From: Gammaproteobacteria bacterium
Lineage (GTDB): Bacteria; Pseudomonadota; Gammaproteobacteria; JACKNK01
NCBI GenBank assembly: GCA_024234955.1
Contig: JACKNK010000006.1
Coordinates: 62,001 to 126,000 of the forward strand
DNA length: 64,000 nt
Direction: 5' to 3'
Positions 15,697 to 23,983 of the stretch are shown piece by piece; position 1 is the first letter of the stretch, and each line of letters opens with the position of its first letter. The position numbers and the translations under genes are program-made. The notes below the pieces were generated by a model. It was not told where the DNA came from. It made no database searches and saw only the letters and a list, made by a program, of their open reading frames with translations.

Positions 15697-16245
15697 TTAA
15701 TGCGTTTCGGAAGAACGACCAAACATCACCCATGGCATGGAAACGCGATTGTTCAGGACTATAACAACCCCCACGCGAAACGCATCCGCACACAGTTCGT
15801 TCGTCACGACAACCGACTGAGACGGTGATTCACAATGCCTAATGCAAGCCTCGACATTGGATCCGACCTCCACAAACTCAAAATGAGATCTCGGATACCG
15901 TTCGCGTATTTGCGGAAGTAACGATCGAGTAGCCGGATGGAAATAACAAACGTACTCATTCCCATCGTGGATATCACCAGTCGATCCGAATACCAACCGA
16001 GGAATCGGATAGATATACATTGCCACGGTAGTCAGAGCGTCGTTCTGGATAAACTTCGCGATGTCGGGATACGCCGCAGGTACGAGAAAATACGGGAGAA
16101 CCCCATCCAGTACCGCTTGCGCGGCCTTATCAAACGAATCGAAAACCTCGGCATGATCAGTGATATGAAGCTCATTGAGCGCATGCTGAGAACACGTGTA
16201 GGGATATTCACGGCTTCCCAATGTGCCGATTGCAGAGTACGTCAT
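15697..16245 (-). CDS. prephenate-dehydratase-like protein
   Basis: A 182-residue protein. Start at ATG 16245 is supported by AAGGAG six bases upstream; an in-frame ATG at 16269 is less likely. The opening MTYSAIGTLGSREYPYTCSQ and later FDSFDKAAQAVLDGVLPYFLVPA resemble the periplasmic-binding-like fold of prephenate dehydratase or BacA-type prephenate decarboxylases. No ACT regulatory domain and the protein is short. The substrate is not evident. Divergent from the small RNA and Nudix operon; pairs with DUF2000. Confidence 0.5.
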   Translation of the reverse strand: MTYSAIGTLGSREYPYTCSQHALNELHITDHAEVFDSFDKAAQAVLDGVLPYFLVPAAYPDIAKFIQNDALTTVAMYIYPIPRLVFGSTGDIHDGNEYVCYFHPATRSLLPQIRERYPRSHFEFVEVGSNVEACIRHCESPSQSVVVTNELCADAFRVGVVIVLNNRVSMPWVMFGRSSETH

Positions 16246-16300
16246 GAATTGCTCCTTTGAGAGAGCCACTCATACGAACCAACGAAAACGACAAATAGAT

Positions 16301-16328
16301 TTGCAAATTATGAATAGCTGAATATACT
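16301..16328 (+). promoter_or_regulatory. sigma-70-like promoter for small RNA
   Basis: Seen: TTGCAA at 16301-16306, a 16-base spacer and TATACT at 16323-16328. The predicted start, seven bases on at 16335, coincides with the first base of the closing stem of the RNA below. The match between predicted start and stem raises confidence. Confidence 0.6.
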
Positions 16329-16334
16329 GACTCT

Positions 16335-16455
16335 GCTATCCAATAGCTTGGTCCTCTTCGATGCCATTGTGCTCGCAAAAGTGGCCGCCTCTCTATGCAA
16401 CTGGGGGATTGGATAGCACCCAAAACCACGGCGCCCTACGCCGTGGTTTTTTTTT
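16335..16455 (+). ncRNA. predicted structured small RNA (about 120 nt)
   Basis: No protein is encoded here. A perfect 10-bp stem closes the structure: GCTATCCAAT (16335-16344) pairs with ATTGGATAGC (16408-16417). Inside is a smaller hairpin (GCCATT with AGTGGC). A strong intrinsic terminator follows at once. Promoter, closing stem and terminator are in correct order and spacing. It sits between the dehydratase-like gene (minus strand) and the Nudix operon (plus strand). It resembles no RNA family I can name. Confidence 0.6.
16424..16455 (+). terminator. intrinsic terminator
   Basis: Seen: AACCACGGCG, loop CCCTA, CGCCGTGGTT, then seven further T. A 10-bp GC-rich stem with a long U tract. It ends the predicted small RNA and insulates the downstream operon, whose start is 300 bases away. 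Confidence 0.85.
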
Positions 16456-16551
16456 GGTCGAACTATGCGGCCTCAGGATGCTGCTTGCCTACCGGATCCG
16501 CCGAACGGATCACGAGAAGGTCGTGTCGAATATATCAGGGCATGATTGAAA

Positions 16552-16578
16552 GTCAAGTTGTCGCACCATCAACTTGAC
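16552..16578. promoter_or_regulatory. inverted repeat, possible operator
   Basis: Seen: GTCAAGTTG, nine bases, CAACTTGAC; perfect 9-bp arms, 177 bases upstream of the HTH-Nudix gene. It could bind the HTH domain of that gene's product. The rest of 16456-16754 contains an extended -10-like TGCTAGAGT near 16629 but nothing else I can support. Confidence 0.4.
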
Positions 16579-16754
16579 AGTATTGTCTGGTGGCCGCACC
16601 CCCTTGCTCCGCAGATCTTCATCAGTGTGCTAGAGTGAGTGGCGTTGACATCCCAGACTGACCAACCTCAGGCGCGTCATTCATCTCACCTGACGAGGTC
16701 ACGAGTCACCAGCACATCTATGCGCACCGATTCGAGGCCAAGCACCGCATACCT

Positions 16755-18371
16755 ATGAATTTCCGTGAAGCGTTTAAACAGGTACTACGCGACCACAAGC
16801 TTTCTCAGAGCCAGATCGCCGAGCACCACCCCCGGGCACTGAGCCCCCAAGCACTGAGCCAGATGCTCTCGCCAAAGGAAGCGTCTGGGGACGATCTTCC
16901 TGAGTCTGCAAGAGCAGAACTACTAGATGCCTTAGTCGCCTTGCTCGGCACCGATGTTTTTTGCACGCCTCCGCAGAATGACGCAGAGACAACCCTTTTC
17001 AGGTATGCCGAAGAGCGGTATTCGGCCAGTTCGCTGCCCATCGTATTTTCACGCGCACAACTTGAGTCTTTAATTACCCAAAGCATCAATAGTGCAAAAG
17101 TCGAAATAACAATTATAGGCAGCATTTCTGCCGGCAAGTTATGTAAAGAATGGTATAACAAGCTCGCAGACACACTACTAAAAAATTCGGAACTAAACGT
17201 CACAATTTTTATTGAATCACGTCAGAGCTTGTATTGGCGCGCCATCTCACTTGACGCCTCGTTCGATCAGCAAGTACGACCCTATGATGATTTGGTAGCT
17301 AGAAATGACAAAATCATTAGAGAGCTTCGAGGTCAGATATTATATCGGTTACGCGAGCACAACGCCGAGACTGCGGAGTTAACTTTCCGTCGTTTTCATT
17401 TACATGAAGTCGATATTCCGATTTATTCCAACGCGATCAAAATTGATGACACTATATTTGTCACGCCCCGTGCACACTGGCGCGCATCTGTATCTGGAAC
17501 TTTTTATGTTAGAGGAGAGACACCAAATCTATTCTGGGATCAATATATTTCGTTCATAGATTTCTTCAAAGGGTTAGCACACAATAACATGCGCACCACT
17601 GAAGGAAAGTTCGTCGGAATCCCAGAGGATGAAACCAACAAAATTGTAGTTTACTCAAATCGAGGACAGATTCCACGTGGCGTAGTCCGACGAAGCACTC
17701 TGGGAACTGATCCAAAACTCGAAACTCGCGCAGTTCACGGCCTGTTATTTAACAAGAACGGCGAGCTTTTGTTGCGCTTTCGGGACCAAGGACGCGATCG
17801 TGACAACACTAATCTTTGGGACAAAAGCTGTGGATCAAATATTCGCTCAACAGACTACTCGGCTCGATCCGCTATTCGGAGGACTTTAGTCAAAGAGGTA
17901 TTCAACGGACTTGCCATGGACATCAGTTCGCGGTTAGGCGTTCCCGTATATGACGACGCACCAGTAGTTGACATGGGTCAATGGCGAAACGCACGTGGAC
18001 TACAGGAGTGTAAAAATAGTGACTCATGGTACTTTTATGAACTTGATCGCGACAACAATGAGCCTTGGCCTTTTCCCGGTCCGCGATATCACGATGAGTT
18101 AAACGGTGTTTTGGATCATCCCCACATATATGCCAGCGTATTTATCGTGATATGCAATGAGCACTTCCAACAACGCGTTGATGACTTCTTAAAAAAATCC
18201 CACGACACCACTATTTGTCGCTGGATTACCCTCAGCACCTTTGATGCGCAAGCGGAATCGCGCATCACAAATGACCTTAGCACCTATCTGTATCGAAACG
18301 ACGATGGGTGCGGTCTTTTCTCGAAACTTAGCCAAGCTTCATTGGCGATACGCGCGGAGTTGATGCAGTAA
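16755..18371 (+). CDS. HTH - unknown domain - degenerate Nudix protein
   Basis: A 538-residue protein. Residues about 5-45 form an XRE-like HTH (LSQSQIAEHHP, ALSPQALSQML). Residues about 95-310 form an alpha/beta region (VEITIIGSISAGKLCKEWY, LNVTIFIESRQSLYW) also found in the next gene. From about 325 is a Nudix-like fold (HGLLFNKNGELLLRF) whose Nudix box is degenerate (GSNIRSTDYSARSAIRRTL lacks the acidic set). GC is clearly lower than the mobilisation genes. First gene of a three-gene operon: its TAA overlaps the next ATG (TAATG). Inferred: sensor/regulator paralogue of the following enzyme. I cannot assign a known system. Confidence 0.65.
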   Translation: MNFREAFKQVLRDHKLSQSQIAEHHPRALSPQALSQMLSPKEASGDDLPESARAELLDALVALLGTDVFCTPPQNDAETTLFRYAEERYSASSLPIVFSRAQLESLITQSINSAKVEITIIGSISAGKLCKEWYNKLADTLLKNSELNVTIFIESRQSLYWRAISLDASFDQQVRPYDDLVARNDKIIRELRGQILYRLREHNAETAELTFRRFHLHEVDIPIYSNAIKIDDTIFVTPRAHWRASVSGTFYVRGETPNLFWDQYISFIDFFKGLAHNNMRTTEGKFVGIPEDETNKIVVYSNRGQIPRGVVRRSTLGTDPKLETRAVHGLLFNKNGELLLRFRDQGRDRDNTNLWDKSCGSNIRSTDYSARSAIRRTLVKEVFNGLAMDISSRLGVPVYDDAPVVDMGQWRNARGLQECKNSDSWYFYELDRDNNEPWPFPGPRYHDELNGVLDHPHIYASVFIVICNEHFQQRVDDFLKKSHDTTICRWITLSTFDAQAESRITNDLSTYLYRNDDGCGLFSKLSQASLAIRAELMQ

Positions 18372-19639
18372 TGACACATTCAGACATCTTGGAAACGATC
18401 AAGGGTTCTCGGCGTGAACTGTCCATCATTGGACTCCTGCCGCTTACCGAAGACAAGCCCCTCTGGGAAAAACTGTCAAAAGAAATATTCCCATCATTAG
18501 TACGCAGCGGAGTGAAGATCACTCTAATTGGAGAGTCAGACAACCAATTATTTCAGTACTCTTTAAAAAGCGACGCTTCCTATGTCGACCCCGACTCACG
18601 CATTTCGTTTTCTACGCTAAAATTTAGGAGGGAGCTCGTCGCTAGTCAACTTAAAAAGTGGAATGCCGAACCGAACATGGCGTCATATTCGCTTTCAACG
18701 CTATCACTCGGTACATATTTTATCCGTGTTGACTCAGGACTTTGGTACTCCCCGTCGGATGCTTTTCGTTGCGGCATGTCTGCATATACGGAAGCCAAAT
18801 CCACAACCTCTTGCTCGCGAGAACTAATCGTAACTGCCGAGCATATTCTTGATTCAAACATGGACGGCCGCTTCCTTGCGTCCCCATCGCAGGAACTTTT
18901 AGAACTCTACGACCAAGATCACATTCCGAGGGGCATCTACCCCCGGAGCTGTTTCTATGACACGGACCATTATCAATTCGTAGTATGGGGGCTGGTGTTC
19001 AATCGCGCCGGCGAGCTTCTTATCCACCAAAGGGCGGAGAATGCCAAAGATAACCAAGGCCAGTGGGATAAATCCGTTGGCGGCCATGTCGACTTTACGC
19101 AGGAAAACTCTTCAAATCTTGCCGCAGTTCGCGAGCTCATTGAGGAACTATTCACAAAGGAAGACAGCGATAGCCAAAACGTTTTCTTGGCGCCACTGAC
19201 TGACTCACCTATTTACCTTGGTGATTGGCGGCCAGATAATTTCGGCGTCGAATACTTATCCCATGTTTCTCTTCTTGAGAGCGATACTAAGCGTGGCTGG
19301 GAGCCCTGGGTTTATTACAAATTACCAGGGACAATCGAACACGACACGCCCAGGCTGCTTCCAAATGGGACCACACGTAAGTTACGCGTAATCGCCGATG
19401 TTTTCGTTTTCATTTCCGACACATCACTCAACCGGCGAACGCTTACTGATGGCACCCTCGAGAACTCTACGTACGACTTAGTCGCCCCATCAGAGCTCAA
19501 GTCCTGGGTTGATCAGCGGCATAACCTAAAAGGCGAGTTCAAGGCTACCCCGGACCTGACTTTTATCATGAATGGAAAGCTTCGTGGCGTGGTTGAACAA
19601 ATCAGCCAGTTGATTCAATACGCCGAAATTCGCAAGTAA
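18371..19639 (+). CDS. unknown domain plus Nudix hydrolase
   Basis: A 422-residue paralogue of the preceding protein without the HTH. The N-terminal domain (ELSIIGLLPLTEDKPLWEKL, VKITLIGESDNQLF) aligns by eye with residues 95-200 of the upstream protein, and both have an IPRG motif before the Nudix part. The Nudix domain starts near residue 205 (WGLVFNRAGELLIHQRA) and has a better Nudix box near 237-260 (GGHVDF, then AAVRELIEELF). This layout (QW-K--GGHV) is like IPP-isomerase/Nudix enzymes. Likely hydrolyses a nucleoside-diphosphate-linked substrate; the substrate is unknown. Confidence 0.7.
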   Translation: MTHSDILETIKGSRRELSIIGLLPLTEDKPLWEKLSKEIFPSLVRSGVKITLIGESDNQLFQYSLKSDASYVDPDSRISFSTLKFRRELVASQLKKWNAEPNMASYSLSTLSLGTYFIRVDSGLWYSPSDAFRCGMSAYTEAKSTTSCSRELIVTAEHILDSNMDGRFLASPSQELLELYDQDHIPRGIYPRSCFYDTDHYQFVVWGLVFNRAGELLIHQRAENAKDNQGQWDKSVGGHVDFTQENSSNLAAVRELIEELFTKEDSDSQNVFLAPLTDSPIYLGDWRPDNFGVEYLSHVSLLESDTKRGWEPWVYYKLPGTIEHDTPRLLPNGTTRKLRVIADVFVFISDTSLNRRTLTDGTLENSTYDLVAPSELKSWVDQRHNLKGEFKATPDLTFIMNGKLRGVVEQISQLIQYAEIRK

Positions 19640-19653
19640 ATGACGCTCCCCTG

Positions 19654-20793
19654 ATGGCTGCGAACGTATTTTTTTTCTTGGGCGCCTCTAGCTCGGGCAA
19701 GACTGAAAGTCTTCGGTATCTGCACCGGTCCCATGACTTCGCGCTTATATCCAAGCAAACCACGCGCCTACGAAGGGACAATGATGGCAATGAGGTCGAG
19801 AACGTAAGTCAGCTTTCGTCCGATTGTGACGTTCGTTACACACAGTACGGCGTTGAGTATGGATTCCAGGCACAACAAATCTGGGATCACCTAAGCAAAG
19901 GTAGAAGCTGTTGCGTCGTAATTAACGATATACGCACACTTCGGCTACTGAAACGGAAATTTGGTGGTTTATCTCGCTGCATCTACATCCACTCGAATAT
20001 TAGCACCGACAGCGTGTTGGAGAACGAGGCACGAAGACATTCAACGCCCGGAAACCCGCAAGTCGAATTGCATGCAATTCGGCGTGCGGAAAAAATAGCG
20101 GCAATACATAGAAAATATATTGAGAATTCGACAATCTTCGATGCCACAGTGTTGAATATCGGCGATCTCTCTGAGCTATATGCTCAGCTAGACACCCTTG
20201 CTTCCCTAGCTTTCTACCCAGTCGATCGCGAGCGTGTTTCCGCAAAAGTATTCGTCATTTGCGGAAACTCATTTTCTGGGAAGGACCAGCTTATTAACGC
20301 CATGCAACAAATGCAGCGCAATCGCGCGTTTATTTATACCAAGGGAACGACCAGAGAGAAGCGAGCCTCCGACGGGGGGGAGCTTGCCCATATGCCTGCC
20401 GATGCCTTTCCCGACACATACGACATTACGTACGAGAAGCAAGGGCACACTTATGGGATATCTACAGCGGAGATTTGGCACGGTCTATCCAGAGACCGAG
20501 TGTTATTAGTCGCAATAAACGATGCTGAAATCATCGTTAAAATGAAACAAATATTCGGTCAATCTTGCGTGGTTCTCTATCTTCATTTTGATCAAATAGC
20601 GGACGAGCTTGAAAAACAAGAGGGCGCCGACATTCCTGCCAACGAACTAATGTTACGGCTTTCCGTGGCAAAACAACTAGAAGCCACTTATTTTCACAAC
20701 CTCGGATTATTTGATCACGTCCTCCTAAATACGACAAATATTGAGGATCTCTATGACCAAGCGTTTAACGTCTACGATTACTATTGCCTTTAA
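19654..20793 (+). CDS. tandem guanylate-kinase-like P-loop protein
   Basis: A 379-residue protein with two guanylate-kinase-like halves. Half one has P-loop GASSSGKTES (residues 10-19), then KQTTRLRR and VRYTQYGVEYGF. Half two, from about residue 200, has P-loop GNSFSGKDQL, then KGTTREKRASDG and ITYEKQGHTYGI. In guanylate kinases the TTR and Y-x-F/Y-G elements bind GMP, so both halves may bind nucleotide. Related phosphonate kinases (PhnN) share this fold. Third gene of the operon, 14 bases after the Nudix gene. Inferred role: phosphorylates a nucleotide or small molecule together with the Nudix enzymes. Confidence 0.7.
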   Translation: MAANVFFFLGASSSGKTESLRYLHRSHDFALISKQTTRLRRDNDGNEVENVSQLSSDCDVRYTQYGVEYGFQAQQIWDHLSKGRSCCVVINDIRTLRLLKRKFGGLSRCIYIHSNISTDSVLENEARRHSTPGNPQVELHAIRRAEKIAAIHRKYIENSTIFDATVLNIGDLSELYAQLDTLASLAFYPVDRERVSAKVFVICGNSFSGKDQLINAMQQMQRNRAFIYTKGTTREKRASDGGELAHMPADAFPDTYDITYEKQGHTYGISTAEIWHGLSRDRVLLVAINDAEIIVKMKQIFGQSCVVLYLHFDQIADELEKQEGADIPANELMLRLSVAKQLEATYFHNLGLFDHVLLNTTNIEDLYDQAFNVYDYYCL

Positions 20794-20876
20794 TCAATCG
20801 CTCTCCGCTTTCTCCCATTCTCCTTAAAGTCTTGGCATTCTTCTCATACCTCATCTATCTATCCTGTAATCGCTGC

Positions 20877-21920
20877 TTATGCGCTATACCACACCCCTCG
20901 TCCTTTCCCATGGCGCACCAGTAGTCCGCGCTCCACAAGGTCCGAGAAGCGGTTCTTGATACTCGGGCGCGAGATGGTTGTGATGAACTGCTCTGCCTCG
21001 CGCACCGTGATGCGCTGATGCTCATCGACGTACTGCATGATGAGCATGCTTTCTCGGGGTAGATCGGCGTACTGAGCCATCGTCGCGGTCTTCGCCTCCA
21101 AATGGTCCTTCTGCCGCTTGAGCGAGGTCAGGAAGAAGCGAAGCCACGGCAACCAATCGACCAGCTCTCCGTGTAGCGTCCTTTGGGTGCGTTGCAGCGC
21201 GAGGTAGTAGGCGTCCTTGTTCTTCTCGACGATGCTCTCAAGCGAGGCATACGGCAGGTAGCTGTATCCCGCCTTGAGCAAGAGCAGGCTTACGAGCACA
21301 CGCGACAGGCGGCCGTTCCCGTCCTGGAACGGATGGATCGCGAGAAAGACCACATTGAAGATGGCCGTGACGATGAGCGGGTGGTAGCTCTTGTCTTCGA
21401 GCGCTTCCCTCGTCCACGAAACAAGCTCCTGCATCTCGCGCGGGGTATCAAACGGGGCTGTCGTCTCGAACACGACTCCGAGACTCGTCCCGTCTGGGTC
21501 GAAGGCCTCGACGCTGTTTGAGTGCTTCTTGTACTCGCCTCGATGCCGCGTGTCCTTCTCCGAGTGTCGGAGCAAGGTCGCGTGCAACTGCTTGATGTAG
21601 TTCTCCGTAAGTGGGATGTCGTCGAAGTTCTCGAAGACCATCTCCATGACCTCGGCGTAGCCGGCGACTTCCTGTTCGTCGCGGGTCAGGAACGAGGTCT
21701 TGCCGACCTGACTTAAGAGCGCCTCGATTTCCGAGTCGCTCAGCTTTGCGCCCTCAATTCGGGTCGACGACCCGATACTCTCGATCGTCGCCACGCGACG
21801 AAGCGCCTGAAGGCGCTCCGGACTCTGCGCGCTTTGCGCGCGCCAACTGCCCTTGAACTCATCAATCTCCGTGATGAGGCGCAAAAGCTCCGGGGTGATG
21901 ATCAGCGCGGAAAGATCCAT
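20877..21920 (-). CDS. Fic-domain protein with C-terminal winged helix
   Basis: A 347-residue protein. The Fic active-site motif HPFQDGNGRLSR is intact (residues 196-207). An N-terminal inhibitory helix motif SSTRIEG (51-57, pattern S/T-x-x-x-E-G) places it with class II, self-inhibited Fic enzymes. The C-terminal ~70 residues look like a winged HTH (ITVREAEQFITTISRPSIKN, LVERGLLVRHG). Known: Fic enzymes add AMP to Ser/Thr/Tyr of proteins. The HTH suggests it binds its own promoter, where a phased repeat array lies (21924-21991). Confidence 0.85.
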   Translation of the reverse strand: MDLSALIITPELLRLITEIDEFKGSWRAQSAQSPERLQALRRVATIESIGSSTRIEGAKLSDSEIEALLSQVGKTSFLTRDEQEVAGYAEVMEMVFENFDDIPLTENYIKQLHATLLRHSEKDTRHRGEYKKHSNSVEAFDPDGTSLGVVFETTAPFDTPREMQELVSWTREALEDKSYHPLIVTAIFNVVFLAIHPFQDGNGRLSRVLVSLLLLKAGYSYLPYASLESIVEKNKDAYYLALQRTQRTLHGELVDWLPWLRFFLTSLKRQKDHLEAKTATMAQYADLPRESMLIMQYVDEHQRITVREAEQFITTISRPSIKNRFSDLVERGLLVRHGKGRGVWYSA

Positions 21921-21923
21921 ATC

Positions 21924-21991
21924 TATCCAATTAGGAAATACATTTATCCAATATTATCCATTTATATCCATTTTCCAAATCTTTCTATCCA
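21924..21991 (-). promoter_or_regulatory. five phased TGGATA repeats upstream of fic
   Basis: Seen: TATCCA on the plus strand starts at 21924, 21945, 21955, 21965 and 21986. The gaps are 21, 10, 10 and 21 bases, whole helical turns, so all sites face one side of the DNA. The array begins four bases upstream of the fic start codon and is very AT-rich. Three copies extend to TATCCAAT. Inferred: cooperative operator, probably bound by the Fic protein's own winged helix. Confidence 0.6.
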
Positions 21992-22040
21992 ATTCGCCCC
22001 GCCCCTGCCCGATACCAAGCAGAAGCGGGGCGTTGTCGTA

Positions 22041-22550
22041 TCAGCGGTTCCAGAAGATATGCACGGCTTCATACCCCGTCTCAACTGTGAAGATGTCGCC
22101 GTTTATCTGCATGTCCCGCCCCATCGCCGCGTAGTCGATGTAGTAGGCAAGCGCCGCCGGCACCTCAATCGTCTGCTCGGTCAGCTCCTCGGCGTAGTCC
22201 GCCAGTGAGCCATACCGCCCGCAATAGTCCTCTTCCGCCGTTTTTCGCGCCTCCTCAAGGTCGCCGACGTGGGCGAGCAACTCCGCGCCAAAGCTCGGGT
22301 AGTCATCAATGAAGCACGCGATCTCGTGCGCTTCCGTAAGCCTGGTGTATTCGGACAAGGGATACCCGCCAAACCCCTCATAGTCATGAATGGCGTATTC
22401 CTCCGCCCCCGGAACGGGCGAGGTCGCCAGCATCGCTTGCACCGCCGCTTCCATGTCTTCCGGATCGTCGGTCGCATCCACCCAAACGCCATGCAGAAAG
22501 CCCGCGTTGTAGGCCGCCAGGTCCGCCACATACAGATTCAAATCGCTCAT
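22041..22550 (-). CDS. ardA: ArdA antirestriction protein
   Basis: A 169-residue, strongly acidic protein matching ArdA in length and sequence: LNLYVADLAAYNAGFLHGVW, then DPEDMEAAVQAML, EYAIHDYEGFGG and DYCGRYGSLADYAEEL. Known: ArdA mimics B-form DNA and blocks type I restriction and modification enzymes during entry of mobile DNA. It is transcribed away from the PARP-like gene. Its presence fits an element that moves between hosts. Confidence 0.9.
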   Translation of the reverse strand: MSDLNLYVADLAAYNAGFLHGVWVDATDDPEDMEAAVQAMLATSPVPGAEEYAIHDYEGFGGYPLSEYTRLTEAHEIACFIDDYPSFGAELLAHVGDLEEARKTAEEDYCGRYGSLADYAEELTEQTIEVPAALAYYIDYAAMGRDMQINGDIFTVETGYEAVHIFWNR

Positions 22551-22871
22551 CGCTCTTGCCCCTAAATTCGGTGTTGAGGTTGCCGAGCCGCGCGAGTGCG
22601 CGTGCCCGGAACCTCTGCCGACTCGGGCGACGAGGCGTTCGTGAATCGGTCAGGAAAAATCACGGAGGGTCCAAACGCGAAGCGGGTGGAGACCGTTATT
22701 TTTCTTTACCGAGAGGGGGACAAGAGCCCCTCCCTGCGTCAGGGATCGTCACCCAAAGGGCGGAGGCGATAGACTCCGTGGCGCACGCCATAGAGCCCGC
22801 CCGGACGCCCAAACAAGCAACAACGTCCGGGGCGTTCTGCCCCACAAACCGAAGGATTCCCGAGACCCCGC
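22551..22871. other. non-coding interval between ardA and the PARP-like gene
   Basis: About 320 bases with no gene I can support. It contains a purine-rich stretch (GAGAGGGGGACAAGAGCCCC near 22712) and a hairpin (CCGGACG near 22801 with CGTCCGG near 22829) followed by GGCGTTCTGCCCC. It is probably the divergent promoter region for both neighbours. Confidence 0.5.
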
Positions 22872-23894
22872 ATGGAAGCCCTGCTCATCACCACGCTCCT
22901 GGGTATTGGGAGCTACTTTGTCCTCATCATCCTGACCGGGGTACTACGCCCCGTGGTCTTCTCCTTCCAGCCGCTGTTCTGGCAGCTCAACCGGCTGCAA
23001 TGGTTCATCACCAACCCATTCCGCGGCTTCTGGAAACGAAGCACGAGCAACAAACCGCGAGGCTTCTTCCTCGCGGCCAGCGTGACCGGCTTCACGCTCC
23101 TCTGGTTCCTCACCGCCTACCTCATCAATTTCCCGCTGCGGGTTATCGGGGCGATCTACTACGACGTGATCCTGTTCAGTGCCGTGTCCTTCTCAGACAA
23201 CATCCAAGAGTTCCTCCACCCACAACGCGGCAAGCTCGGACACCAGAAGGGCGGCAAATACTTCTGGCTCTACCTCGTAACCCTGCCCTGGCGCTTCGGA
23301 AAGCTCCTCATCCGAGCCGGTCTCTACGTCACCGACAGCCTGCTCATGTTTGCCGTCAGCATCGTCTTCCCCACCCTCACCATGCTGCACGGCACCCGCT
23401 TCCGAGAAGCCGGCACCAAAATTACCCAGTCGGGCGACTGGTTAGTGGGATCCGGCAACTACGCCGGCACTGGCATCTATTTCGGCATGGACCGACGCAC
23501 CGCCGAGTATTACGCGCCAAAAGGCGAAAACAGCAGCCTCATCCTCGCGCGGGTAACACTCACCTTCACCAAGACCATCGCCACCCTCAAAGAAGCCGAC
23601 CGCAACCTGGTCGGACTCGGCGAAAGCGGTGAAACGCTCGCTAAACGAGTCAAAGGCTTCTACGCCTCGGTCGAACACTGGCGCGATCTGGGCTGGTGGG
23701 AATACTGCCTGCTCAAACCCGGTAGACGGGGCCAATACATCTCCTCATGGAGAATCCGCCCGGTAGCCCTGATCAACAACGACAAGATTGTCCGCACCTA
23801 CGGCGGCTTCGCGCACTACACCCTGAGCACTGGACTCGTCGCCGGCCTCTTCTCCTGGGCGGTCATCCTCGCGGTCGCGATTAACGTTGCGTAG
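22872..23894 (+). CDS. membrane protein with PARP-like ADP-ribosyltransferase domain
   Basis: A 340-residue protein. Hydrophobic helices near residues 3-25, 60-85, 88-110 and 145-170, and again at 315-338. Between them, about 170-300, is a PARP-like catalytic region: MLHGTRFREAG (His173-Gly-Thr, NAD-binding), then NYAGTGIYFGMDRRTAEYYA (GIYF at 201-204, the second PARP strand). A third Glu motif was not located with certainty. Known: such folds transfer ADP-ribose from NAD. A membrane-embedded form beside ArdA is unusual. Possible roles: defence effector, NAD-depleting toxin or host modifier; all are inference. Confidence 0.6.
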   Translation: MEALLITTLLGIGSYFVLIILTGVLRPVVFSFQPLFWQLNRLQWFITNPFRGFWKRSTSNKPRGFFLAASVTGFTLLWFLTAYLINFPLRVIGAIYYDVILFSAVSFSDNIQEFLHPQRGKLGHQKGGKYFWLYLVTLPWRFGKLLIRAGLYVTDSLLMFAVSIVFPTLTMLHGTRFREAGTKITQSGDWLVGSGNYAGTGIYFGMDRRTAEYYAPKGENSSLILARVTLTFTKTIATLKEADRNLVGLGESGETLAKRVKGFYASVEHWRDLGWWEYCLLKPGRRGQYISSWRIRPVALINNDKIVRTYGGFAHYTLSTGLVAGLFSWAVILAVAINVA

Positions 23895-23983
23895 CGGTTA
23901 GCTCCGCTTGCTTTCTCTCGGTATTGATACGCACGAGATCTGCGAGGCGATCTCTAGTTTTGCCACCTTGTGAATAAAGGTGC

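Noticed and set aside
16335..16455. Retron ncRNA or type III toxin-antitoxin RNA
   Set aside because: No reverse transcriptase and no ToxN-like nuclease nearby, and no tandem RNA repeats.
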